In this document: positions 12,090-22,200 of the stretch, piece after piece
How positions within the stretch are numbered: position 1 is the stretch's first letter
Layout: each line of letters begins with the position of its first letter
Source of the DNA: Blumeriella jaapii
Lineage: Eukaryota; Ascomycota; Leotiomycetes; Helotiales; Drepanopezizaceae
Assembly: GCA_009599575.1 (NCBI GenBank)
Contig: VWND01000030.1
Coordinates: forward strand, 124,001 to 188,000
Direction of reading: 5' to 3'
Length of the DNA stretch: 64,000 nucleotides
Notes under the pieces: generated by a model
Told to the model about the DNA's origin: nothing
What the model saw: only the letters and a program-made list of their open reading frames with translations
Databases searched by the model: none
Program-made: the position numbers and the translations under genes

Positions 12090-12563
12090 ATGTCCTCCTC
12101 GGCCCTCAACCCCTTCGAGGACAGCAGCATAATGGACCCCCTCATCAGCCCCGAAAACAGTCCGCGCGCATCGACCGTCAAGCCCCCGAGCCAGCCCCCC
12201 CCGCAACCGCCACCACCAACCCCCGGCCTCGCCGCGACCAGCAGCAGCAGCAGCAGCGGCGTCACGATCCTCTCCCCCGCCGACCTGGCCGCCGTGCGGC
12301 GCGCCATCGGCGCGCCCCCGTCCCGGTTCGAGCAGCCGTCCACGGAGTCCCGGGCGCGGATCCACCAGCGCGTCCCGGAGGGCCTGTACAAGAAGACGCT
12401 GGAGCGGAGGAGAGAGGCGCAGTTTTCGTATTACTTTACCACGACGCTGTGTAAGTCGGTTCCGGCAGTCCGCTTGCTCTACCTCGGGCCCGGCGTGGAG
12501 GGGGGCGAGACAAGACAGAACGACGTTGGTGGTTGAGCCCCCGCTATCATCATCCATACCTCG

Positions 12564-12608
<45 letters not shown>

Positions 12609-13092
12609 TTTTCCACATCCATGCAATCCCTCAATCCACCACCCGGCTAACCCTTCCCCGCCTCCCCCGCTCACAGACAACACCTGCCTCGTGCTCCAGG
12701 TGCTCCTCGGCGCGGCGCTCACCGCGCTCGGCTCCTCCTCGACCGCGAGCCGCACGGCCATCACGCTGCTCGCGGCCGCCAACACGGTGAACGCGGGCCT
12801 CGCGGCGCTGCTGCACAACTCGGGCCTGCCGGCGCGCATCCGCAGCGACTGGAACGAGTACGACAAGGTCGAGCTCTTCCTCGTCGCCCTCATGGACACG
12901 GGCGTCGTGCCCGCCGGCGCCGCCCCCGCCGACGTCGTCCGCGCCTGCTTCCTGATGTACGCGAAGGCCCGCGCCACCGTCGAGCGGAACAAGCCCGGCT
13001 ACTACGCCGGCGCGAGCCCCGGGGCTGGCGCCGGCGGCGGTGCGAGCAGTGGCGGTGCGTCGGCGGCTGGCGGGGGCGTGCCGCCGAGTTGA
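12090..13092 (+). CDS. SLATT-type two-transmembrane protein (fungal SMODS/SLOG-associating 2TM effector family)
   Basis: Two exons, 12090-12450 and 12677-13092, giving 258 aa. Intron 12451-12676 is long for this window (226 nt), with GTAAGT donor, GCTAAC branch and CAG acceptor; the split codon restores ..FTTTLYNTCLVLQVLLGAAL in frame. Layout: Pro/Ser-rich low-complexity N-terminus (about 1-75), the conserved RVPEGLYKKTLERRREAQFS stretch, then two hydrophobic helices (about 120-140 and 147-167; AAANTVNAGLAALL), a charged C-terminal helix with RSDWNEYDKVELF, and a Gly/Ala/Ser tail. This order matches my knowledge of the fungal SLATT family; prokaryotic relatives are predicted pore-forming effectors in nucleotide-signalling defence, but the role of the fungal proteins is not established. 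Convergent with the siderophore transporter. Confidence 0.75.
12569..12605. repeat. (CT)n tract inside the SLATT-gene intron
   Basis: An uninterrupted CT dinucleotide run within the 226 nt intron; it largely explains the intron's unusual length and may serve as an extended polypyrimidine tract. Confidence 0.9.
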
Positions 13093-13646
13093 GGTCCGTT
13101 GGTCGACGACGGGAAATCGCCATGTGTGTGAGTGTTTGTGTGTTTGTTTGTTTACGCGCTCGCTCGCTTACGTTGGTTGCTATGCGGAGGTGGGTGCGCT
13201 CGGGTGTGCCTGTTGGGGAAGGTACGGTACCACTACTTCCACCACTTCCACCACTTCCACCACCACTTCCACTTCCACTTCCACCAGCAGCAGCAGTAGC
13301 GTGACGAGAGGCAAGCTCCAGTTCGCTGTGTGTTGTGCGGAAGTGCTTGCCTGTTTGCTTGTTTACTTGCTCGCTGGTTGAGGAGTGGGAGACTCCTCCT
13401 GTCGTCGCCGTCTTGCGCGCAATGGGGATGGTAATCAAGGCAGGGGGACTAGGAGGGGAGGCGTGTTCCGCAGCGTGAGGAAGCAGCTGGCATGGGAGAT
13501 GTCCAGCTGAGCGTCGAGAAGCCATCGGAAACATTCGGTTCGGAAAATGTAGACTCGTATGGTTCTTGATCGCTGTGTACATTGATCTGTATGTTACAGT
13601 ACCTCCCCCCCCCCCTCCCACCCCCTTTATTTCCCCCTCCCCCGAT
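13093..13646. other. Convergent 3' intergenic region
   Basis: Lies between the 3' ends of the SLATT-type gene and the siderophore transporter. Holds a TTCCAC/CACCAC nonamer-like repeat near 13236-13290 and a C-rich stretch near 13605-13640. No gene seen. Confidence 0.6.
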
Positions 13647-15065
13647 CTACGCCACCCGTCCCTTGACCTGCCTCAAGTCCTTGACCTTAAAGTCCTGCCA
13701 CACGGCGATGAAGAGGAAGCACGGCACGAGCGCCACCGTGCCCGCAATGGTCTGGTACCACATGCTCTCCCCGTAAGCGTGGATGACGGCGTCGCGCTCG
13801 GGGCTGCCCATCGGGGAGGCCAGCTGCACGACGAGGCTGCCGTACAGCTCCGCGTTCCGGGTGGCGTTGCCGGGCAGGGCGCGGTCGAGCGCGGCCGGGA
13901 ACTTGTTCGTGTAGATGGACGTGGCGATGGCGGAGCCGATGCCGTTGCCCACCGAGGAGAAGAGGGCGATGAGGGCGAGGACGGGCGCGACGCCCTCGTG
14001 GGGCGCGGCGGCCATGACGGCCATGTCGGCGCAGATGACGAGCCCGCCGCCGCCGAAGGCGATGAGGATCTGCGTCATGACGACGTAGCCGATGCCGTAC
14101 TGGGGCTCGCGGAGCAGGATCATGAGGCCAACGCCGAGGATCTCGAGGCCGAGGTGGGCCATGCAGAGCCACTTGAAGCGGCCGAAGTAGCGGATCATGC
14201 CGGCGAGGACGATGCCCCAGAAGCAGGAGCCGATGCTGTAGATGTTGGAGACGTAGCCGGCGTCCGTCACGGACAAGCCGTGCACGGCCTGCAGGTAGTT
14301 GTTGAAGAAGTTGTCCCAGAGGTAGAAGGAGATGAAGAGGAAGGCGATCAGGAGGCAGGCCCCGAGCACGGAGCCGTCGACCAGGAGGCCGAAGGGGATG
14401 AACGGCTTCGGGCAGAGGAACTTCTCGAAGAGGGCGAAGCCGACCAGCGACACGCCGCCGACGACGAGCATCGCGATGATCATCGGCGCGTGATACCCCT
14501 CACGTTGAAATCTGGAAAGCGAGATGGCGAGGAGGATCAGGACAAAGGCCGCGATGATCAGGAGCAGACCGATGACTGAGACGCCGGGTCAGTAGGGTGA
14601 CGATACTGGCTGGGCATGACCGACCATCGAACTCCCAGAAGTAGTAGGGCACCGCCTGGGCCACGGTCCGGCCACTACGCTCCTTCTTGTAGAGGCCCAA
14701 GCGAAGCGCCTTGCGCTGGTTCCTCCATAGCAGAGTCAAGATGGGGATGGTGATGAGCGGGGTGACGATGCAATACACGCCAAATCCCCAGGGCCAGCCG
14801 CTCGTGTCCAAGAAGGACTGGGCCGCTCTGGGCCCAATGAACGTGGTGACGATGTAGGGCGAGGTCGAGAAGGCAAAGACCAGTGCTCGGTTCTTCAGAC
14901 TCGACGTGTCGGCCAGGAAGACGTCCAGCACGAATGCCATGCCGTTAAAGCCCACCCAGTAGAAGACCTGGGCGGCCGCATACGTCTCGACGTTCCGGCA
15001 CGCGGCCATCATGATGAGACCTGGGAGACCGGTCAGCTCTCAGTCGCCGGGGCAAGCGGGGGGTA

Positions 15066-15111
<46 letters not shown>

Positions 15112-15698
15112 CCGATCGTCGTGATTACCGTCATGAGCAGGAAACCCTCGGCACGGCCGATGATGTTGATGAACTTGGCCGTGGGCAGTCTGAGCACACC
15201 GCCGACGATGCTCGAGACGATTCCCGTCGTCGCCGTCAAGGGCAGAGCGGCGAAGGACGAGGTCACGTAGTAGGTCAGGTTGAACTGCGTTTGCTGCTGC
15301 ATCGAGATGACGAAGAAGACCAGAAAGACGCTAGACAGGTGTGAGAGAAGTGGCCTCGTCCGAGTGCCGGAAGAGAGAGAGGAGAGAGTCGGGCGTCGAG
15401 AGGAAACGGCTCCTTCTTACCAGGCGTAGGCGGCCACAAGCTCGTTCTTGGTCCACGTGAGGGTGACGGCCTCTATCTTCTTGACGCCGGCTTCCACATG
15501 TCGACTGGGCACCCGCGAGACGTTGTGCTCGCCGTCGCTGGTCGCGCGCCCTCGCTCTCCCCCGTCCGGCCCCGGGGGCTGCTTCTCCTCCTCCGAGGCG
15601 GAGGAGAGGGCCGTTGCAGTGGCATGGCTGGGTTGGGGCGCTGCTGGGCCCACGGCAGCCTCTTCCGCGAGTTCATTGCGCTCGGCCAAGAACCTCAT
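13647..15698 (-). CDS. Siderophore-iron transporter, MFS (SIT/ARN family)
   Basis: Plasma-membrane or vesicular H+ symporter importing ferric siderophores (family role). Four exons: 15698-15421, 15330-15113, 15020-14625, 14575-13647, giving 606 aa, the usual SIT length. Introns are 90, 92, 92-class and 49 nt in size order along the gene: 15420-15331, 15112-15021 and 14624-14576; donors GTAAGA, GTAACC and GTCGGT. Diagnostic stretches: TKNELVAAYACVFLVFF, NLTYYVTSSFAALPLTATTG, IGLIMMAACRNVETYAAAQV and DNFFNNYLQAVHGLSVTDAG. The N-terminus is a hydrophilic cytosolic tail of about 80 residues; the rest is strongly hydrophobic, consistent with the 14-TM family topology. Intron 2 contains a run of 43 C on the coding strand. 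Two ATCAGATAA sites lie upstream, so repression by an SreA-type GATA factor under iron-replete conditions is likely. Substrate cannot be read from sequence. Confidence 0.93.
15066..15108. repeat. G43 homopolymer inside siderophore-transporter intron 2
   Basis: Forty-three consecutive G on the plus strand (C on the sense strand of the gene), starting at the fourth intron base after the donor GTAA. Length polymorphism or assembly error is likely at such a tract, but it lies wholly inside the intron and does not affect frame. Confidence 0.9.
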
Positions 15699-15739
15699 CT
15701 GGGCGTCTGAGGTGATGGTGACGAGGATGGGGATGGTGA

Positions 15740-15873
15740 AGTGGTGGTGGTGGTGGTGGTGATGGTGATGGGGATGGGGATGGGGATGGGGATGGGGATG
15801 GGGATGGGGGATGGGGATGGGGATGGGGGGGGGATGGGGATGGGGATGGGGATGGGGATGGGGATGGTGATGG
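15740..15873. repeat. (GGGGAT)n / (GGTGAT)n array just upstream of the transporter start
   Basis: About 20 tandem GGGGAT hexamers, flanked by GGT/GAT units, 40-175 bp upstream of the siderophore-transporter ATG. The G-rich strand is the template strand for that gene and fits the G-quadruplex pattern G4-N2-G4-N2-G4-N2-G4. Followed at 15888-15960 by a purine-only stretch of GAGGGGG and GAAGAAA. Confidence 0.9.
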
Positions 15874-16259
15874 TGATGCGCAGAGAAGGAGAGGGAGGGG
15901 GAGGGGGAAAAAGAAAGAAGAAACGGGGGGGGGGAAAGAAGAAGAAACGGGGGAAGAGGTGAGGTCTGTCTGGGGTTTTATATTCTGCTCCGAGGGCGAG
16001 CTAGCGATCTCGCTAAGAGTAGCGAGGGACTGTCGGTAGAACTCAGGTCAGGCAGGGGCCAGTCGTCCTGTACCGTAGATATACACAGTACATCAGTACA
16101 TCAGTACATCTATACATTTGTACATCAGTACATCAGTACATCCTGTACTGTACTACATACCTACCACGCCCAGCCGGCCTCCGATGGCGGCACGTCACTT
16201 GCCCGTTTGGATGCAGGCGCAGGAGCAAAGTGGTGACTGTCGACGAGGGGCCAGGATGC

Positions 16260-16268
16260 ATCAGATAA
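16260..16268 (+). promoter_or_regulatory. ATCAGATAA, SreA-type iron-responsive GATA site (proximal)
   Basis: Exact match to the fungal siderophore-repressor consensus ATCWGATAA (established for SreA/URBS1/SRE-type GATA factors), 562 bp upstream of the siderophore-transporter ATG. Nearby CTGATTAGATTAGAT adds partial GATA-like words. Confidence 0.65.
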
Positions 16269-16538
16269 GATCGGGCCGAGGGCCTCGCCGTCGATCTGAT
16301 TAGATTAGATGGCCCGAGATCCCGAGTGTCTCCGTAGTGACATACCACCGCGCCGTCCTGTACAGTACATTCCTGCGCTGTCCCATAGTACCGCTTTCGC
16401 GTCGACCCCCGCCAACCAGACTCGAAGCAGCCTGGCGCCGCGCAGCCAGAGATAAGTAAACACAGAGCCAGGGGCTTAGCGAGCCCGCCCCGCACGCGAG
16501 CCCCGGGCGACGAATGGGAGGGCGGAGTGGCTAGCGCC

Positions 16539-16547
16539 ATCAGATAA
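16539..16547 (+). promoter_or_regulatory. ATCAGATAA, SreA-type iron-responsive GATA site (distal)
   Basis: Second perfect copy, same orientation, 841 bp upstream of the transporter ATG and 279 bp from the proximal copy. An additional AGATAAG half-match lies near 16449-16455 between them. Confidence 0.6.
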
Positions 16548-17192
16548 GATGCGATGGATGGCGAGGGCGGATTCCTTGACACACGATCAACACCGCGCCC
16601 TCGGAGACGACGCACAGAGGAACGGGTCGTGAGTAACAGAAACTCGAATCGAGACGGGCGAGCGAGCAGGCGTCTCGCCGAGATCCGAGATCGGATGGAC
16701 GATCAGCCAGAGATGTGCGCCGGTCGATTCCCTGCGGCAGATGCTCGCTGTAGACGCATCCTATGGGAAACGCTCTCTCGAGAGCTGAGTGGAGCCGAGC
16801 TGCACGAGACAAAAGGCCGTGATGCACGCAACGAAAGGTCGCTTGGAACTTCTCGTCGTCGACATTGGCAAGATCCAATCGGTTGTGGTCTGATTGGATC
16901 GTGGTCCTCTTATTGATGTTGGAATCGAGCAGATGTCTCTTAGCGAAGCATACGAAATGTACATGCTCGACGCTTCGTTTGGGTTCAGGAATTTTTATTC
17001 CGAAAAGATTTTGATTCCGGAAAGATTTTTATTCCGAAAAGATTTTGATTCCGTGGATTTCCCTTTCTCGGTCGTAAGAGAGCAAGAGAGATAGTGGGAT
17101 TGGGCGGCCTCTGGTTCAAATGGCATGAGGTGTTATGTATCTTGGACCTAATTGACAAAAGCGCCAAAGCCGACAGTCTTTACTCATCCCAT

Positions 17193-17530
17193 CTACGTAC
17201 AAGTAAAGTCGATACCCGCGGATGAAAACCACACACCCTTTTTTTATTATATACCAGGTTCAAATAATAATCAAATGTATAATTGACTTGAATAGCATAA
17301 ATTCATCTAATATATGTACAAGTAGAAGACAACCTAAAAGTCGATACCGGCGGATGAAAACCATACAATTTTGTTTTACTATTTACCAGATTCAAATATT
17401 GTTTAAATACATTATTAATTTAAATAGCATCAACTAATCCGATTTACGTACAAGCAAAAAACATACCCAAAGGTCGATACCCGCGGATGAAGACCATGCA
17501 ACCGTCTTTCCCTTCTCACCAGGTTCAAAT
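17193..17530. repeat. Three diverged tandem copies of a ~125 bp repeat
   Basis: Each copy contains GTACAAG..., then GTCGATACC(C/G)GCGGATGAA(A/G)ACCA, then a T-rich part ending ACCAG(G/A)TTCAAAT. Copies begin near 17197, 17318 and 17447. The first two are AT-enriched relative to the third, as if C-to-T mutated. Function unknown. Confidence 0.7.
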
Positions 17531-18001
17531 CAACCCAACCACCGCATCGCAGCCCGATTGATGGCATCTCATCTGCGATGTGATACTAGAGTCCGCATCC
17601 GACCGTGCAAAGAGTTCCATAGCAGAGCACGATCGCAGCCAACCTCTGTTATGCCGTGATGCACGCAAGCTTGCGATAGAAAAATCGAAAAAGAGTGGAC
17701 GTTCTGATACCGCGCAGCAGCGCGCTGGACAGCTCGCGTATCTTTGTTGACTGCTGCAGCAGTACAGCACAGTACAGTACATACAGTACAGAACATCTTC
17801 TGTACCCTCATGTCAACAAAGGCCTGGGTCATTCACCGGCACCTCGGCTCGGCTCTGCTTCGTCGCCCCGATCCAAGTCCAGTTAGTACTGTGCTGTACG
17901 ACGGTCTGTAGGCCAAGTCTGATATCAGATCTCCCTCCATCGATTCCTGTCCTCCACACATCCCATGCCAACCTCGACGTCTCCCATCTCGCATCTCGCA
18001 T

Positions 18002-18066
18002 CTCCTCTCCCTCCTCTCCCTCCTCTCCCTCCTCTCCCTCCTCTCCCTCCTCTCCCTCCTCTCCCT
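18002..18066. repeat. CTCCCTCCT 9-mer repeat in the 5' region of the monooxygenase gene
   Basis: About seven tandem nonamers forming a CU-rich leader that ends some 85 bp before the ATG at 18153. CU-rich leaders are common before highly expressed fungal genes; here it may also be neutral repeat expansion. Confidence 0.85.
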
Positions 18067-18152
18067 GCTCTCCTCCTCGTCTCTCCCATCCCACTCAGGC
18101 CCAGCACGCGCTTCGAACCCAACCCGCCGCGCGCCCGACGGCACGCGCAAGC

Positions 18153-19214
18153 ATGGCCGCCAGCGGCCCCATCACCACCCCCCTCACGAGCCTCTTGAAC
18201 ATCCAACACCCCATCCTCCTCGCCGGCATGGCGCGCGCCTCGGGCGGGCCCCTCGCGGCCGCGGTCTCCAACGCCGGCGGCCTCGGCTGCGTCGGCGGGC
18301 TCGGGTACACGCCGCCGCAGCTGCGCGAGACGCTGCAGACGCTGAAGGCGCACCTCCGCCGGCCGGGGCTCCCCTTCGGCGTGGATCTCGCGCTGCCCCA
18401 GGTGGGCGCGGGCGCGCGCAAGACGAACCACGACTACACCCGCGGCCAGCTGGACGCCCTGATCACGGTGACGATCGAGGAGGGCGCGGCGCTGTTCGTC
18501 AGCGCCGTCGGGGTGCCGCCGGCGCGCGTCGTGCGCCGTCTGCACGACGCCGGCGTCCTCGTCATGAACATGGTCGGCGCGCCGCGCCACGCGCGCAAGG
18601 CGCTCGACGCCGGCGTCGACATCGTGTGCGCCCAGGGCGGCGAGGGCGGCGGCCACACGGGCGCCATCCCCAGCTCGGTGCTCGTGCCGGCCGTGGTCGA
18701 CGTGGCGCGCGCCTACCGGCCGGCCCGGCTGGGCGGCCGGCCGGCGCTGGTCGTGGCCGCCGGCGGCATCGGCGACGGCCGGGGCCTGGCCGCGAGCCTG
18801 ATGCTCGGCGCCGCCGGCGTCTGGGTCGGCACGCGCTTCGTGGCCAGCCTCGAGGCCGGCTGCAGCCAGGCCCACAAGGACGCCGTGCTGAGCGCCGGCT
18901 TCGACGACACCGTCCGCACGCTCGCCGTCACCGGGCGCCCGCTGCGCGTCCGGCGCAACGCCTGGGTCGACCGCTGGGAGGCCCAGCCGGCGCGCATCCG
19001 CGAGCTGACGGCGCGCGGCGTCGTGCCGCTGGACGACGACATGGAGCAGGGCCACGACTTCGACCTCCCGCACCTGATGGGCGTCGTGGCCGGCGCCGTG
19101 ACGCGCATCCAGCCCGCGGGCGACATCGTCGACGACATGGTGCGCGAGGCCGTGGCCATGCTGAACCTGGGACTGACCTTCCTGGCCGCGGGGGGTGGGG
19201 AGAGCAAGCTCTAG
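18153..19214 (+). CDS. Nitronate monooxygenase (2-nitropropane dioxygenase family)
   Basis: FMN-dependent TIM-barrel enzyme oxidising alkyl nitronates such as propionate-3-nitronate to keto/aldehyde plus nitrite, a nitro-toxin detoxification role in fungi (family knowledge). Single exon of 353 aa, the usual length. Visible motifs: the N-terminal QHPILLAGMARASGGPLAAAVSNAGG FMN-site region (about 18-43), AQGGEGGGHTG with the candidate catalytic base His168, the phosphate-binding AAGGIGDGRG at 202-211 and GAAGVWVGTRF at 219-229. Very GC-rich codon use, like the other host genes here. It has no intron, and a CU-rich 9-mer repeat precedes it. The long frames on the opposite strand are shadows. Immediately downstream the sequence changes to an AT-rich satellite. 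Confidence 0.92.
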   Translation: MAASGPITTPLTSLLNIQHPILLAGMARASGGPLAAAVSNAGGLGCVGGLGYTPPQLRETLQTLKAHLRRPGLPFGVDLALPQVGAGARKTNHDYTRGQLDALITVTIEEGAALFVSAVGVPPARVVRRLHDAGVLVMNMVGAPRHARKALDAGVDIVCAQGGEGGGHTGAIPSSVLVPAVVDVARAYRPARLGGRPALVVAAGGIGDGRGLAASLMLGAAGVWVGTRFVASLEAGCSQAHKDAVLSAGFDDTVRTLAVTGRPLRVRRNAWVDRWEAQPARIRELTARGVVPLDDDMEQGHDFDLPHLMGVVAGAVTRIQPAGDIVDDMVREAVAMLNLGLTFLAAGGGESKL

Positions 19215-19249
19215 GTAGCCAGACAAGTGCGGTTGGTAGTGGTAAAGAT

Positions 19250-22200
19250 GGTTAACGATATGGCTATGTAGTAAAGGACAGTTAGTATAGTATAAGTTTA
19301 TTATGATATGGTGATGCTTTACAGTACAAACAGTACAGACAGTAAAGTACAGTCAGTAAAGTACGGTTAGTAGTAATATAAATTCACAAACTAAATTGGC
19401 CATTTTCTAGAACACAAACAGTACAGAGAGTAAATAAAATACAGTTAGTAGTAGTATAAGTTTATTATAATATGGCCATGCTCTACAGTACAGACAGTAC
19501 AAACAGTCAAGTACAGTCAGTTAAGTACAGTCAGTAGTAATGTAAATTCACAAATTACATTGGCCATGTTCTAAAGTACAAACAGTACAGACAGTAAAGT
19601 ACAGACAGTAGTAATGTAAACTCACAAGTTATATTGGCTATGTTCTATAGTACAGACAGTACATACAGTAAAATACAGTTAGTAATAGTATAAGTTTTTA
19701 ATAATATGGCTATGCTTTACAATACAAACAGTACAGACAGTAAAGTACAGTACATTACAGTTAGTAGTGATATAAATTCACAATTTGTATTGGCCATATT
19801 TTATAGTACAGACAGTACAGACAGTAAAGTACAGTCAGTAAAGTACAGTTAGTAGTAATGTAAATTCACAAATTACATTGGCCATATGTTATAGTACAAA
19901 TAGTACAGAGAGTAAATAAAGTACAGTTAGTAATAGTATAAGTTTATAATAATATAACGATGCTTTTACTGCACAGATAGTACAGATAGTACAGTACAGT
20001 TAGTAGTAGTATAAGTTTATAATAATATGGTCACAATCCTATATATAATACAAAAAGTAAAATACAGTCAGTAGTAGTATTAATTCATAAACTATAAAAG
20101 CTATACTTATACAAAACAAATATTACAAACAGTACAATCAGTACAAACAATGCAAACAGTACAAACAGTATAATCAGTATAATACAATACAATCAGTAGT
20201 AATATAAATTTATAAACAATTTATATAATATATTAAAATACATATAATACAGCAATAGAAATTAAAAAATCATATGTGCTATACTTTTATAATATTATAC
20301 AAATAAAATAATACAATTAACAATAAAAATTTATAACTATTTAGGCTAAACTCCTATAACACAATTATTACAAACAGTATAAACAATTCAAATAACACAA
20401 ACAGTACAGCACAATCAGTAATAACATAAATTCATAACCTACATAAGCTATATTTCTACAATTGAAACAGTATATTACAATCAGTTCGGTTGGTACAGTA
20501 GTAGTATAAATTCATAATCATATAAACCATACTCCTACCGTACAAATAATACAAACAGTACAAACAATATAAACAATCCAGACAGTCTAAATAATCCAGA
20601 TATACAATCTGCATAAACAGCAAAATCAATAGTATAAATTTATAACCATATAAGCCATACTTCTACCGTACAAATAATACAAACAGTATAATCAGTACAA
20701 ACAATACAAACAATCCAGTCAGTAATAATATAAATTCATAATTGTATAAGCCATACTTCTAGCGTAAAAATATTACAGACAGTGCAATCAGTATAATACA
20801 GTTCAGTCAGTAGTAGTAAAAATTCATAACCAAATAGGCCATATTCCAACCGTACAAACAATATAAACAGTACAAACAATCCAGACAGTACAGATAATAC
20901 AAATAGTACGATTAGTACAAACAGTAGACAGTATAAACAATCCAAACAAATCAATCAGTATAATACAATTCAGTCAATAATAATATAAGTTTATAACTAT
21001 ATAAGCTAGACTTTTAAAATTTATATAATACAAGCAGTACGAACAATACAAACAGTATAATAATTTAATTGTAAAAATTTATAAATGTAAAAGCTATACT
21101 TCTACCGTTTAAACAATAGAAACAGTACAAACAATACAGCCAGTGCAAACAATCCAAACAGTACAACTAGTATATTACAACATAGTCAGTAAAAGTATAA
21201 ATTCATAACCATATAAGCCATACTTTTAAAATGTACTCAGTACAAGCAGTACAAATAATACAAACAATACAACAGCATAAAAATATAAATTCATAATCAT
21301 ATAGGCCATACGTTTACCGTACAGACAGTACAAACAGTATAAAAAGTACAGACAATACAGCTAGTAAAAATAATCCAAACAGTACAATAAGTATAATCAG
21401 CACAGTTAGAAAAAGCATAAATTCCTAATCATATAAGCCATATTCCTACCGTACAAACAGTACACTACAGCCAGCATAGTACAGACAATAAAGACAGTAT
21501 AAACAATCCAAATAGTACAAACAGTATAATTAGTATTATACAATACAATCAGTAGTAGTATAAATTCATAACCATATAAACCATACTTCTACCGTACAAA
21601 TGATATAAACAGTACAAACAGTATAGACAGTACAATTAGTATAATATAACACAATCAGTAAAAAACAGTTCAGTCAGTAATAATATAAATTCATAACCGT
21701 ATAAGCCATACTCCTACCGTACAAATAATACAGACAGTATAAACTGTACAATCAGTACAAACATTACAGTCAGTAGTAGCATAAATTCAAAATCATATAA
21801 GCCATACTTTTAAAAATATATATATTACAAATTGTACAAACAATACAGACAGTACAGCAGTATAATAATATAAACTCATAACCATATAAGCTATACTTCT
21901 ACCGTACAAACAATGCAAATAGTATAAATAATATACATAATAAACAGTATAAATAGTACAGACAGTATAAACAGTACAAATAGTAAATTACAATACAATT
22001 AGTAATAGTATAAATTCATAACCATATAAACCATACTCCTACCGTTTAAACAATAGAAACAGTACAAACAATCCAAACAGTACAAAGATTATAACACAAT
22101 ACAATCAGTAATAGCATAAATTCATAATCATAAAGGCCATACTCCTACCGTACAAATAATACAGACGGTATAAACTGTACAATTAGTACAAACAATACAG

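Larger units (their letters stand above)
15874..18152. other. Spacer between siderophore transporter and nitronate monooxygenase
   Basis: Apart from the GATA sites and repeats listed separately, it holds AGTACATC repeats (16083-16145), a four-fold GATTTTGATTCCG/ATTCCGAAAA repeat (16990-17055) and TACAGTAC words near 17765-17790. Overlapping short frames on the minus strand (16615-16133, 16878-16540) show no domain and are not accepted as genes. Confidence 0.5.

Noticed and set aside
13566..14579. 337-codon plus-strand frame rich in Asp, Glu, Ala and Val
   Set aside because: Shadow of the siderophore-transporter last exon, whose sense strand has clear MFS motifs.
16133..16878. Minus-strand frames upstream of the siderophore transporter
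   Set aside because: No domain, overlapping frames, and they cover the GATA sites and promoter-like sequence.
17390..17535. GGTTCAAAT resembling a Pol III B box
   Set aside because: No paired T-arm, acceptor stem or A box could be built around any of the three copies.
17925..19226. 433-codon minus-strand frame
   Set aside because: Antisense to the nitronate monooxygenase; open because of extreme GC3.
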